A stretch of 64,000 bases of DNA. Source: Fratercula arctica. Its lineage: Eukaryota; Chordata; Aves; Charadriiformes; Alcidae. The translations under genes were made by a program, and so were the position numbers. This document shows, one piece after another, positions 1-12,100 of this stretch. The first letter of the stretch is position 1; every line of letters begins with the position of its first letter. The DNA is taken from positions 16,304,100-16,368,099 of the forward strand of contig CANTUZ010000025.1 of the NCBI GenBank assembly GCA_947846985.1, in the 5' to 3' direction. The notes under the pieces are model-generated. The model saw only the letters and a list, made by a program, of their open reading frames with translations. It had not been told where the DNA came from and did no database searches.

Positions 1-59
1 AGAGGGAGAAAAACTGGGTTCTCTAGCAGATCTCTAGGATTGCTTTGGAGGCCTTGTAG

Positions 60-578
60 GTGGTTCTGCACAAGCCCAGATCTGCCCAGCAGTCCAAGCT
101 AGGACATACAGTCTGGATGGGTGCACAACCAGGCAAATAAAAAGATGGTTGAATGTCTGGGCTTAGAGGGTCACAGTGAAAGGATCATGCTCTATGTGGA
201 AGCCAGTGATAAATGGAATACTGCAGTGGTCTGTTCTGGGACCTGTCCTGTTTCACTTCTTCAGCAATGACTTGGAGCAACAGACTTTGCAGATGACACC
301 AGATTAGGGGGACCAGTCTGAGCTAAACTGAGATGAGAGGTTCAGGCTGGATATAAGGAAAATTTCTTCCCCACGAAGACAGTCAAGCATTGGAGAAGGC
401 TGCCCAGACAGCCTATCCATCCCAGAGACTACATCATCTCCATTCCTGGAGGTGTACAAGACCCAACTGGATAAAGCCTTGAGCAACCTGGTCCAATCTC
501 ATAGCTGACCCTGCTTTTAGCAGGAGGTTGGACAAGACACCTCCTGAGGTCCTCCCAACCTGAATTATCCTGTGATCC
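60..578 (+). mobile_element. Old CR1 LINE fragment (3' part)
   Basis: Diverged CR1 3' sequence on the plus strand. The stretch from about 325 matches the usual CR1 3' end: a run coding for the 'rLDIRKkFF'-like segment, then the 'pSlEVfK' segment, then the 3' untranslated part ending near 'tgtgatccag' instead of a clean ATTCTATG tail. Upstream (60-320) is a poorer match to the reverse transcriptase part, full of stops. No intact frame remains, so this is an old copy. The left edge is uncertain. Confidence 0.65.
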
Positions 579-580
579 AG

Positions 581-2318
581 ATCAGATGCTGATGCCTCTC
601 CTCTCAGGTAGCCCCCTGGGTCACACAGCCAGCTTCACCACCCTTGCTCAGCCAGGGAACATCTGTCCACTCCAACATCCTGATGCTCCTGGGAATGGCT
701 CTTTCCTACTGAGGAATTCTTCTGTGACAACCAAAATTGGGAAGGAGGCCATAATTACTGTATGCTCCTCTGCTCTGTGTCAAAATTAAATGTCCTCAGA
801 TTAGCCCCTCAATTGCATAGTCCCCTTAAATCTTTAGCAATTCATGTTACCATTCTGCAAAAGCTCAAAGAATTTCTTCTTGCTTCCTTACCCTGTCCAG
901 GACTTCTCTTTTTTTCATTCTTCTCTCAAAGCAAACTCCATGTGAGCAGCCTTTGGTCAATCAACTGCTTCTACGAGGATAAGAAAATAACATTCTTTTA
1001 AAAGCAAAACCAATAGACTTTGACTCCAGTTTAATTTGTGAGAACTTTTATCTGGCACTGAGGTATGTGATTTCATGCTTTTTCTTGGTACAATCCCATG
1101 TAACAAGCGGCTGTATCCCATCCAGGGGTAGATGTGCCTGGTGATAAGAAGACGGAAAATTATGAGACTGCTCCTAAAGCATATGGCCCAGAGCACACTC
1201 TGCACAAGGTAGTGCTAATATTAGGGAGGGGAGTACATTCACCCTAAAAATCCCCAGTATAATGCAAGGCTACATTTACTATGTTCTCTTTGGACCCATT
1301 TGCCTTTTTGCAAACAATTCTCTGCAAAGCCATGGCCAACATTCAGGAACGAGCAATGAAGTGGAGAAGCAGGAGCTTTTTGCACCAGCCAGTGAACCCA
1401 TTGCTAAGCTGCTCTGTGCAGAAGTTGTAGAAATCGCCTCTCACACTGACACTCATCTTCTTGGGGAGCTGGTGGGGAGGACCAAAGATTTTCAGGGCTC
1501 AGAAAAGCATTTAGCAAAGCCACACTGAACCTGTTTGGATGCAGTTGGACTTTGTAACATGGGGAACCCTTCTTCCAAAATTAATTCCTGGCTTTGGATT
1601 TGCCTGATGTAAAGAGTTTCTCTAGTGAAGGGACGGAAAAGGTCCCCAGTCTCCCTGCCCAGGACCAGCAAAAACAGGCAAATTCACAGGCTGTTCCTGG
1701 GAGGTTTCCTCCTGCAGTTCATCTGCCCCATAGAGCATCTCCAGGTGTCCTTCAGTACAAAGTCCCAGGCTCAGTCTTGTACTTCGAGCACTTTTCTGCA
1801 AGGGTGAGAGGGAAATTTAGCAGGGAACATTGTACCAGAAGCCACAGGAATGATCAAGTGAGAGCCAGTGTGATCTGGTAACAGGGAAAACGGGCAACGA
1901 CCCACAGGATTTGTCCTAGCTCCTCCACAACCTGCTAAATTACCTTTGGGACATCGTGCTGGATGACCTCTGCCCTTAGCACCTGCAGCCCCTCGCATGA
2001 CTTGGTGCAGCATGCCCCACTAAGGGCTTTCAGAGAGCCTGCCAGCCCCCACAGTCCACATGACTCCCTGGTGGCCTTGGTGCAGTCCACCTCAGGTGCC
2101 CAAGCTCCCCAAAGGACCATAAAGGCTGGCCCAGACCTGCTCTTGACATTTTCCAAGGGGTGTGGCCAGCTCTTCTGGTGTCTTACACTGACTTCTGGAC
2201 TATTGATCAGGACCTATGCGAGTGGGTTTTGAGGGGTGGCATGGTGCTTTATGGAATCTGTCCTTCCCTAGCTGGACCTTACATTGAGATCCTGAAGACC
2301 TGCTGAAAGGATCATGAC
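581..2318. other. No gene seen
   Basis: I see only short open frames with no recognisable domain, no repeat tail and no LTR ends. It becomes more GC-rich after about 1600. Nothing here can be supported as a feature. Confidence 0.5.
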
Positions 2319-3003
2319 TGTGGTGGGCTGACCCTGGCTGGATGCCAGGTGTCCACCAAAGCCCCTCCTCAGCTGGACAGGGGAGAGAAAAATATAATGA
2401 AAAGCTCGTGGGTCAAGATAAGGACACTCACCAATTACCATCATGAGCAAAACAGACTCAACTTGGGAAAATTAATTTAATTTATTACCAATCAAATCAG
2501 AGTAGGATAATGAGAAATAAAAACTAAATCTTAAAACGCCTCCCCCCACACCCTTCCCTTCTTCCTGAGCTCAACTTCACTCCTGATTTTCTCTACCTCT
2601 TTCCCCCTCCCACAACAGCGCAGGGGGATGGGGAATGGGGGGTGCGGTCAGTTCATCACATGTTGTCTGTGCCGCTCCTTCCTCCTCAGGGGGAGGACTC
2701 CTCACACTGTGATATCCCTCCCATGGGAGACAGTCCTCCACAAACTTCTCCAACGTGAGTCCTTCCCAGGGGCTGCAGTTCTTCACAAACTGCTCCAGCG
2801 TGGGTCCTTTCCATGGGGCGCAGTCCTTCAGGAACAGACTGCTCCAGCGTGGGTCCCCCACGGAGGGGTGGTGGTGTTACAAATCCTGTCAGCAAACCTG
2901 CTCCAGCGTGGGCTCCGCTCTCCATGGGTTCACAGGTCCTGCCAGGAGCCTGCTCCAGCATGGGCTTCCCACAGGGGTCACAGCCTCCTTTGTGGTTAGA
3001 GCC
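2319..3003 (-). mobile_element. LTR-like element fragment with internal degenerate repeat
   Basis: On the minus strand this block ends in a TG...CA-like terminus (plus-strand TGTGGTGGG at 2319), contains an AATAAA-type signal region around 2460-2540, and resembles a common avian LTR with the same pyrimidine/purine-rich middle. From 2740 to 2970 a degenerate unit built around 'ctgctccagcgtgggtcc' recurs about five times at 40-65 bp spacing. It abuts the CR1 reading frame at about 3003, so it probably interrupts or truncates that CR1. I found no target duplication, so this is not an intact solo LTR. The family name is uncertain. Confidence 0.5.
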
Positions 3004-3004
3004 C

Positions 3005-4202
3005 TTGCCGGTGAAGACCAAGGCAAAAAAGTCATTCAGCACCTCAGCCTTCTCCATATCCTGGGTAACCAGGTCTCCTGTTTCCTTCTGGAGAGGGCCC
3101 ACATCTTCCCTAGTCTTCCCTTTATCTCTGACATACTTATAGAAGTTTTTCTTGTTGTCCCTGGCCAGATTTAATTCTGTCTGGGCTTTAGCTTGCCTAA
3201 CCTTATCCCTGGCTGCTTGGACAGTTTCTCTGTATTCCTCCCAGTCTACCTGTCCTTGCTTCCACCCTCTGTAGGCTTCCTTTTTGCTTTTGAGCTTGTC
3301 CAGGAGCTCCTTGTTCATCCATGCAGGCCTCCTGGATTTTTTGCCTGACTACTTCTTTCTTGGGATACACCACTCCTGAGCTTGGAGGAGGTGATCCTTG
3401 AATACTAACCAGCTTCCTTGGGCCCCTCTCCCCTCCAGGGCTTTATTCCATGGTACCCTGGCCAAGCAGGTCCCTCAAGAGGCCAATGTCTGCTCTCCTG
3501 AAGTCCAGGGTAGTGAGCTTGCGGCACACCCTCCTCGCTGCCTGAAGGATCTTGAATTCCACCATTTCATGATCACTGCAGCCAAGGCTACCCTTGAGCT
3601 TGACATTCCCCACTAGCCCCTCCTTGTTGGTAAGGACACAGCATGGCTCCTCTCCTCATTAGCTCCTCTACCATTTGAAGATGAAAGTTGTCATCGACAC
3701 ATTCCAAGAACTTCCTGGATTTCCTGTGCCCTGCTGTGTTGTCCTTCCAACAGATATAGGGGTGGTTCAAGTCCCCCATGAGGACCAGGGTCTGTGAACG
3801 CGATGCTGCTCCAATCTGTCTATAGAGGGCCTCATCCACTCCATCATCCTGGTCAGGTGGCCTGTAGCAGACCCCTACTGTAACATCACCTGCCCCTGCA
3901 TTCCCTTTAATCCTGACCCATAAGCTCTCCATTGGCTCTTCATCCATCCCCAGGTGGAGCACCATGCACTCCAGCTGTTCATTGACATAGAGGGCAATGC
4001 CCCCTCCTCTCCTCCCCTGCCTGTCCTTCCTGAAGAGCTTGTATCCCTCCATTCCAACAGTCCAGTCATAGGAGTTATCCCACCACATCTCAGGGATGCC
4101 AATGAGATCATAGCCTTGGAGGCCTGCACAGGTCTCTAACTCCTCTTGCTTGTTTCTCATGCTGCATGCATTTGCATAGAGGCACTTCAGTTGGGTGCTC
4201 AA
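3005..4202 (-). pseudogene. CR1 ORF2 endonuclease and linker, broken
   Basis: The N-terminal part (4202-3588) is an AP-type endonuclease, which nicks the target DNA for target-primed reverse transcription. Visible motifs are 'LYANACSMRNKQEELE' near the start, 'IPEMWWDNSYDW', the 'RRGGGIALYV' block and 'LVLMGDLNHP' with the catalytic-type D-x-N, then 'CVDDNFHLQMVEE'. The frame breaks between 3588 and 3318 and resumes with the basic linker ('[16 protein letters not shown]', '[10 protein letters not shown]') leading towards '[12 protein letters not shown]'. It is then cut off before the reverse transcriptase palm. Family identity is clear, but the gene cannot work as it stands. Confidence 0.85.
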
Positions 4203-4479
4203 TGCAGCCGACTCACTAGCTGGAGTGGCTGCATTTACTTCATGTGGTCTTCAGGTGGCCTTCCTTTGAGGTGTTTTATCTGTGACTCCCCTTTGGTTCC
4301 TATTGCCTCAGGAGCCCCTGGGTCCTCTCCATAAGACTTCGAGTGTGCTGCAGCGTACCCAGCACATCTCAGAGCAACAGGTTGAGGGCCTTTGCTAGTG
4401 ACCCATCCCTCAGACCTTGGAGTGTCATCCCTTGGCTTGTCACAAGCAAGACTGATAATATCCCCCTCCCCCATCAAGT

Positions 4480-5520
4480 CTAGTTTAAAGCTCGGTCAAT
4501 GAGGCCCGCTAGCTCATGAGCGAACACCCTCTTCCCCCTTGCAGAAAGCTGAACCCCATCTGACACCAGCAAGCCTGGTGCCATGTAGGCCACCCCATTG
4601 TTAAAAAACCAAAAATTGTGGCAGTGACACCAGCCATGGAGCCATGTATTGACAGACTGAGCATGTCTGCTTCTTTCAGAGTCACTGCCTACAACTGGGA
4701 GAAGGGAAGAAAAGATAACCTGCACCCCAGATTCCCTTACTAACCTTCCCAAGGCCCTGAAGTCTCTTTTGATTACCCTTGGGCTACATGTTGCCACCTC
4801 ATCACCACCCACATGGAAGAGCAACAGTGGGTAATATTCCAAAGGTCTTACCAGGCTAGGAAGTTTCCTTGTGATGTCCCTGACCTGGGCCCCAGGGAGG
4901 CAGCATACTTCCCTAAGAAGAGGGTCTGCCCAGCATATTGGTCCCTCCATCCCCCTCAGAAGGGAGTCACCCACAACTCTTCTTCCTTGTGGAGGTGGTC
5001 GTTAAACAGGGGGTAGGCCTTTCCAGTCCTGGCAACTCTTCTGGTGTGGTCGGACCATCTTCCATATCATCCATGGGCTGGCCTACCTCCTTGAGAGACT
5101 TATACCTATTGTAGAGAGGCACCTGGTTAGGGGAGGTGGGGAAGGAGAGGGTCCGTTTGCCACCCCTAGCACAGACTTGCCTCCATTCACAGCTCTCATT
5201 ATGGCCACTGCCTTCAGTCTGGCAGGGAGAGGGTACCAGATCTCCTTCAGCTCAGGGTTTTTTGGTGGCTGTTCTGGTTTCTCTCTCAGGGAGGTCAGAG
5301 CCTGATTCCACCAATCTATTTCTTTCTCACACTCCCTGATGCTCCATAGCCTTTCTACTTCCTCTTTTAACTCTGCCACCAGGCTGAGTAGGTCACCCAC
5401 CTGGTCACACCTCACACAGCTGTCATCCTTTTTACCATCCACTAGCCTTGAGAGGTTAAAGCACCCCCTGCAGCCTGAAACCTGAGTGGCTACATGTTTA
5501 AATGGGAGCTCTGTCTGCAT
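4480..5520 (-). pseudogene. CR1 ORF1 (coiled coil plus SGNH-esterase-like domain), broken
   Basis: The 5' part (5520-5083) has a Cys-containing segment ('CVRCDQVGDLLSLV') followed by a heptad-like stretch ('ELKEEVERLW'). The 3' part (4974-4480) begins 'MGDSLLRGMEG', the Ser block of SGNH hydrolases, and ends in the block normally carrying Asp-x-x-His. CR1 ORF1 proteins bind RNA and carry such an esterase-like domain. Here the two parts are separated by a frameshift between 5083 and 4974. The terminal block reads 'DGVQLSARGK', with Gln where the family has the catalytic His, and the Gly-x-Asn-Asp block reads 'GGDEVA'. It is inactive on both counts. Confidence 0.75.
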
Positions 5521-5530
5521 GGCTACATCT

Positions 5531-8500
5531 GCTCTGGCAAGCTCTGGTAGCAGTCAAAGAATACTTCTTGTATCTTGAAATGGGAAACAAAAGATGGAGA
5601 AATCCTGCACCACCAACTCTATTCAGAAATCTTGTCAAGGGTTGAGACATCAGACTTTGCAGCCAAGTAACTGATAGCAGGGATAAGAATAAGAAACTGT
5701 CAGAAGTGTAGATAGTGCACACATCATCTTGGTATCTAACCCCAGCCAAAGTGATATGGGACAAAACTTGGTCAGAACAGCAAAAATTTTGGGGCTATTA
5801 TCTCCAGTTTACCTTCTCTATTGAGATTTCCCATCCCTGATGAAAACCCTGCAATTTTGATTTTTTAAGAGTATGTCTGGGTATCTGCTCAACTTATGAA
5901 AGCTCCACAGCATCACTGTGTATCCATACAGAGCAAAATTGACTGTCTCATTTTATAGAACATCCTGCTTCTTACACACCTTCTATCACAACATGGCTGC
6001 GAAAGCAGATATTCCCATTACACTCACACCCAGTCTCAACAGCTCAGTGCTTGTCTACACTAGGTCATTCAGTCTGAATTAAATAAGGTATAATGGAAAA
6101 TGGGTTAGTCGAACCACACCAGCAGCTCCTCAGACACCCTTGTCAAAGAGGTCTCTCATCTCTTTCAGTTTGTTCCTTAAAATGTAAATTAAAGGGGTCT
6201 TTCTTCAATTTATCTTAATTCTGAGTATTGAAACAGGGTTCTGATGCAGTTTAATTAATCCCCTTTAAAAGTGAATTTGAGTTAATTCTCCATGGGTTTC
6301 AAAATAGACAAGTGCCTAGACATGACTAAATGGATTAATGATTAGCATGAGATTAAATTCTTTCAAGGTGAGCTACTAAACCCTACCTGAAGATTTCATT
6401 TTCCTTATTTCTGGATGTTGGAGGAAATCCTTTCATTCACGGAACAATTACAGTCTCTCTGTCATGCTCATTACTGTCATGCTCATGGTTTGATCATAAG
6501 CTTGATGATGAAGTTGAAAGGTCACAGCTCTTGGAGTCAAGTGGTAGAATGAGATTCCCACCTGTCCCATAAGTTTACAGCTCTAAGAAACATTGAAAAA
6601 AGCTTTGAAGGGTGATCATAAAAGCAAAACCAAGACCTCAAATGTATTAGTATTTTTTTAAATCACACATTTTTTTCATACTTGTGGTTGGCAATATAAC
6701 ATAGAATAGCATCTGCAAAACACTAAGTACTAGTTGAAAAGACAAAATGCTTAGGAAGGGAGCCATAAAAATGTTCATAGCAAAATTTACCAGCCTTTAA
6801 ATTTAATTAGAAATCCAGAACTAAAACTGTGTTCAATGCAAATTTCACTGTGGTGGGTATAGTAGAGATGAGCCTGAACCAAAAAGTAGCAAAGAAGCAA
6901 GTTCAGATCTCAGACATGTGTCTCAGGCTGGGAGCCTGGAGATTGCTCTGACCTTCACAACTGTGCAACAAGACTGAAAAACCCGTATCTGAGCACCTCT
7001 TAGTTTGGAGAACTCAAAAATCTGTCAGACCTGAAGCTCCTCAGCTGAATAAACCTAACTTGCTTTTGCATGAAGTAGAGCCACCCTATGAGAAAGTCAG
7101 ATGAGATTCATCAGCTTTGGCTGCATCATCTCTCTGCTTTCCAGAAGAATCCGTTAAATAGCAAAAGCTATTCTCTCACCCAAATTCACGATACACCACA
7201 TCCATTAGTCATATTGGTTGACATGGGTCCTTACCATAATATATTGAATCACCTCTAACTTTGATGGGAAAAGCGTTATTTTTTGTATGCCAAATGGAAG
7301 CGAACAGGCATCTGCTCCATTGGAGTCCCAGCTTTGCCTGGTTTTGGTCAGCAAGGGTGGCCAAAGAGCATTTTCAGAACCGAGGGACACTGCAAGCCCA
7401 GGTGTGCCGCCTGCCCACCCCACCCCCACCCCCTTCCCTGCAGGTGCCACCACCAGCTCCAATGAGGATTTCCAGGGCCACTTCAAACTTGAAATTCAGC
7501 ACCACATGCACAGACAAGGCGGACAAGTGAGATTTGGCACGTACCAACAAATCCACACTGACAAACATTTTTGAACCAGTCCTTGCCAACCGAAATCTGT
7601 CTTTTCCTGGCTCTTTCTTTTTCCATCTCTCCAATACCTGCCCACCTCCCAACCCATCAACCAAATCCACAATGCCTTCAGTGACTTTAAGAAGACTCTC
7701 TTTTTTTTTTTTTTTTTTTTTATAATTTATTTCTCCCTCTACCAGATGTCATGGGGGTTTGAATGCCCAGTATCTCTGTTTGGAGAAGTGAGACTCAGCT
7801 GTAGATAAACACTGGGCTCTGGGTCATGTGCAGTCCTGTTGTGCAGCAATTATCTAGTAGAATAGATGGTCTTGTAGCTCTGCAAGACTGTCTACATTTA
7901 TTAAGTGAAATCACTGCCTGTTTTCTGCAGCATTAAAAGTGATCTGGAGTACAATATATTTATTTATCACTACTAAACACACCCTGGACCTTCCTCCAGC
8001 TCCCCCTCTCCTGTTTATTCAAGCAGTCCCCAGGATGGGCTCTCCCTTGTCCACAGAGCAGGGGATCCAAAACTGCTGCCCAAACCTCTGTGGTTGATCT
8101 TCTGGTGGTAGTGGACTTCCACAGCCAAGGACTGGGGGGATGGAGTCACAAGGCAGAAGAGAGATATGAGCTGGCAATAGGGCCACTGGGCAGGCAGGAC
8201 ACATCTACTGAAACTGTCAAGGAGGCAATGGGTATTAGACCCCTGCGATTAAAAGGAGAAGCACAAACGAGGAGGAACCAGTGGAGTGGCTGATGGAGGT
8301 ATCACCACAGCTTTCACAGCTTTTCCTGGGCTAGATATCAGGAGCAAGAGCAGGACTGAGCCCGCAGCAGAAACTGATGCCAGAAAGGACACCCAGCATT
8401 GCACACAGTGGAGGGGATAGAGCAGAGAAGCCCAGGTCCAGACACAGCTCATAAGGCAGTGACTCTCGCTTTGTTACTGCTCCCTGACACCTTCAAGAAC

Positions 8501-9139
8501 CCCAGCAGAGAAACGAGCCCCTGGATTTATCCCCCTTTTCCAATTAGCCTTGTTCCTCCTCCTCTCCCTCCGCCCTGCTGGAATCAATCCTCATCCTGGC
8601 ATTTTAAAGGGCAATGTGCATATTTTATGGCTGTCCCCTATAAAACCATTCTCATGATAACATATCCAGCCCTTTATTAGGGCTGTTTGGCAAGTTTATT
8701 GGACAGACATTTTTCTGTGCTGACAGATGAGGTCCTGCCATCACTTCTGTGAGCAGGCAGGGCCTTCTCCTGTCCCATCCTCCCCTCTCCTGAGCCATCC
8801 AGCCTCGTGGTGTGGGCAGCCCATGGCTATCCACTGTGCACTGTCAGCCCCATCCCTGCATAGCTGAAGTCCTTGGGTGTCCTACATCTCACCTGCAGCC
8901 AGGCAAGGGGCAGCAGCAGGGCCATCCCCTCCCCACCAGAGAACTAGCAGCATTTAATTACCCCCTACTGCAGCCACATCCACCAAAGACCCATTAACTC
9001 TTGTCTCTGTGCACGGGCATTCGGGGAGGGGGGACAGATTTTCACCTCTGTCCCCATCATGGCAGGAATGACTCCGTGTATCTCATTTCTCTACAGCTTG
9101 GCTATGTCTTGGGAAGCTGGAAGGCTTTTAAGCATATTC
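5531..9139. other. No gene seen; contains a T21 tract
   Basis: There are no recognisable coding domains or repeat ends. A T-run of 21 bases lies at 7701-7721. The stretch 8570-8740 has AT-rich blocks between CT-rich sequence and could be regulatory, but I cannot test conservation. Short open frames at 7205-7670 overlap each other on both strands and look like composition effects. Confidence 0.45.
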
Positions 9140-9171
9140 GGGGGGGGGGGTGGGGGTAGGGGTGGGGGTGG
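9140..9171 (+). repeat. G-rich tract with G-quadruplex potential
   Basis: The plus strand reads G11, T, G5, TA, G4, T, G5, T, GG. This is at least four runs of three or more G separated by one or two bases, the pattern that folds into a G-quadruplex in DNA or RNA. There is no gene next to it that would give it a role. Confidence 0.8.
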
Positions 9172-12100
9172 TAATCGCTCTCATCAGATACTAGGAAACC
9201 AACTGACCTTTGCTGTTTTGGGCACTTTGCCCCACTCAACCCCGATCCCAAATCACTGCAAACATGAGACCCTGTTCCTGCAGCGCTCCATGACGAGACG
9301 AAGCAGGCTGAGAAAGAAGTGCTCAGCAGACATTTACATGGTGCAGAGGGGCTCCGCTTTCCAAGAAAGTCACAATCACGCTGCCAAAGTAGATTTGTCT
9401 CAGACCTCAGACACTGGCATCACCAAGGCTGTCTCTGTGCCCAACTCCTCCTCCACCCACCCATAAGGACCCCTATGAAGGCAGAAGGACATGATATAAA
9501 GCCAGATGTGTGTTTTATCATCTTGCATTCACAACCTTCCACGTGTGTAATGGCAAATAGCAGAGCCAGCAGAGGTTTAATGAGGGGTCAAGGATTAACA
9601 ATGGAGACCAAAATTTATCTAAGTGCTTACCTGGCGCCTCCTTGCCAGACTTCAGGGGCACTGGTGGCTGCTGAGGGATCTGCTCCCTGCACACCATTGT
9701 AGCAAAGATGGATGAGGTCCCTGGGAAAAGGCTGCTGCGGGTGCCCGATGTCAGGAAGGGGAGGGTGACCCCGGGCTGGGAAGCATGTCTCTGGCTCAGG
9801 TCTCGCTTTGGCGAGGCAGCGGTTTGGCAGTCAGGTCATGGCAGATGGTCTGTGTCACCTTTCGGGTGTTTCGATTGTGCATTGCACAGTAAAATGGAGG
9901 TGACTATAAGGCTGCACTGTGATTCCCACCCTGAAGGGAGCTTTACACCCAGCTATCTGTTTCACTCACTGATCTTGACCTGTTGTCGCTTGTTTAACTC
10001 TTGACCATGCCACTGGAAGCAGCGATGGGCTCCTTGCACTTGCCAGCCCCCTGCCCGGTGTTGGTTCATATGTCACATTCCCAGACTGTGTTATTCTTAA
10101 GAACTGTAAATCTCTTACTTTTATTCTCCCACTTGATATAGTGAGCTGTGTCATTTTGAAAGGAAATACATAACAGTATATTAAAGAAATCATGGATGTC
10201 CTCATTCATGTTTAAAACAAATTTATTACAATGTAAGAAACCCTGAATAGCATGAATTTATTATAATGATTTAAAGCTCCTGACACTTGAGTTAAAAATG
10301 TCTCTCGATAAATAACTTTCCCTTGAAAACACAGCAAATTAATATAGCTTACCAATTCCAAAGTTATATAAATCCAAGAGGCTGGATAAGATTACTGTTG
10401 CTCAGCCAGAGCCTGATATCACAGCTCAGAAGGATAGAAAAAGTGGTGAAAAAGGGATGGCTTTTTTTTTGGTCACCTTTCTCTCCCTTCCACCACCCTA
10501 GGCTATGTCTGTTCTGTGAAAGTCAGACTAATGTGAAATGGATGAAAGCAGCTGTGGCCTTTGCACACAGGTATCATTAAAACAGAGCGACTACTCCACC
10601 ATCAGACTGAACAAACACTGCTCTGATATTTCCCTGAAGTGCCTCTACACAGCCCTGTTGCATTCAGTAGTGGCGTTTTAATTTGACTGCAAACCCAGGA
10701 ACTGAGTTGTCTCCAGCTTGGATGCCTCCTGGATGCCTCTAACTCTGCTGCGGTCTCTCTAGTCCAGAGCAAACCTGGGGCTCTCTCCTCTGCATCACTG
10801 GGGACTGTGCGAGACAGCTGTGATCTTAGTCAAGGTTTTAAATAACCCTCACCACAAGGCTGCTGTGTAATTATTCAGACAGGCCACCATGCCACCTTCC
10901 CTCTTCTCAGGGGTCTCCAACTCAGAAAAAACAGAATGCAATGGCTGCTCGTGTTTGGTAGGTTATGTGTCAAAATACATATTTAGTGGGTTTGTGTAAA
11001 ACTATAGGGGAACTATCTGCACGAAAAAACTATATGCATGAACACCCACCCACACCCAGGTACAGGGTCCCCACGGGTGAGGCAGCGAGTCAAGCCACAT
11101 CAAGGGGAGAGCCTGCCTGTCTCCTGGGGCTGGATCTCACTATGTAGGGGCAGTAGGAAGGGAAGTGAAATCCCATGTGTGGCTGTAGCCATCGGTGGTA
11201 CTGGCAGGGTTTTGGCTGGCACAGAGCTTGCCCCAAGAGCCATCTGTGGAGCTCAGCAGCTCTCAGGGACAACAGCCTGTGCACATCTGTGCATAGGAGG
11301 AAGCAGCGGTTTTGCACAGCTGGGTGCCACCAGCACCTGCTTGCACAGAAAAAGGCTCACACTTGCTCCCTCTGCATGGACCTTCTCACTTGGAGAGGTG
11401 CTTGCAGGCAGCAAGAAGTACTCAGCATCACCAGCTGAACAACCTGGGAGCCCTTCCCAGTCAGCCCTGCTCTCAGGAAGGTCTTCAATGGGTTTTTATT
11501 TTATGAAGGTCTAATTTTTTCCCTTTACTGTCAGTGTGTCAATTGTTTTCTACAACCTGGCTGATGACTATTTTTTTAAACACAGTACTAGTGACATTCT
11601 GACAGTGTCAATACAGAGTACGCCCACCTGAACTTTTCAACATGGGAAGTTAGGGCTGTTAAGGGTCAGATTGACAGCCTTAGTAAATTCAAGTCCTCTG
11701 TACAGCAGATGACAAGAAGTTATTAGATACAGACAACACTTTCAGGTCATCCAGTCCATCTCTCACCCCACCTTTTAATTGTCTCTCTCACCCAAGCTAT
11801 AAATATCTGACTCTTCTCATCTTGTTTCCTCATTATGTCAATTCTATCAGTCCCTGATCATTTTTATTACTTACTGAAATCCCTCCAATCTGCCAGTAAA
11901 CTCTGTGATAATGAGATCCCTGTGCTGAAGGCATTAGTGCAAATAGAGGGGCACCAGACCCACTGACAAGGAGCTATTTCCTCTGCAATTTGGAGATGTC
12001 ATCACCTCCTCATCTGCAGCTCAAAAGTCTTCTTGTCTGTTTTTGTTGCTATATCATCGCCCTCATGCTTTGTTCACTCTTTCCCTTCTGAGGGTTTCGG

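Larger units (their letters stand above)
3004..5530 (-). mobile_element. CR1 LINE, 5' half (ORF1 and start of ORF2)
   Basis: Minus-strand CR1 copy that retains the 5' part, which is unusual since most CR1 copies are 5'-truncated. In transcription order it holds ORF1 (5520 to 4480, coiled coil then esterase-like domain), a short spacer, ORF2 endonuclease (4202 to 3588) and the linker before reverse transcriptase (3318 to about 3004). The reverse transcriptase and the 3' tail are missing: the copy stops at the LTR-like block at 3003. Both ORFs are frameshifted, so it is dead. Confidence 0.85.

Noticed and set aside
2319..3003. Complete solo LTR
   Set aside because: Only one end is convincing and no target duplication could be found.
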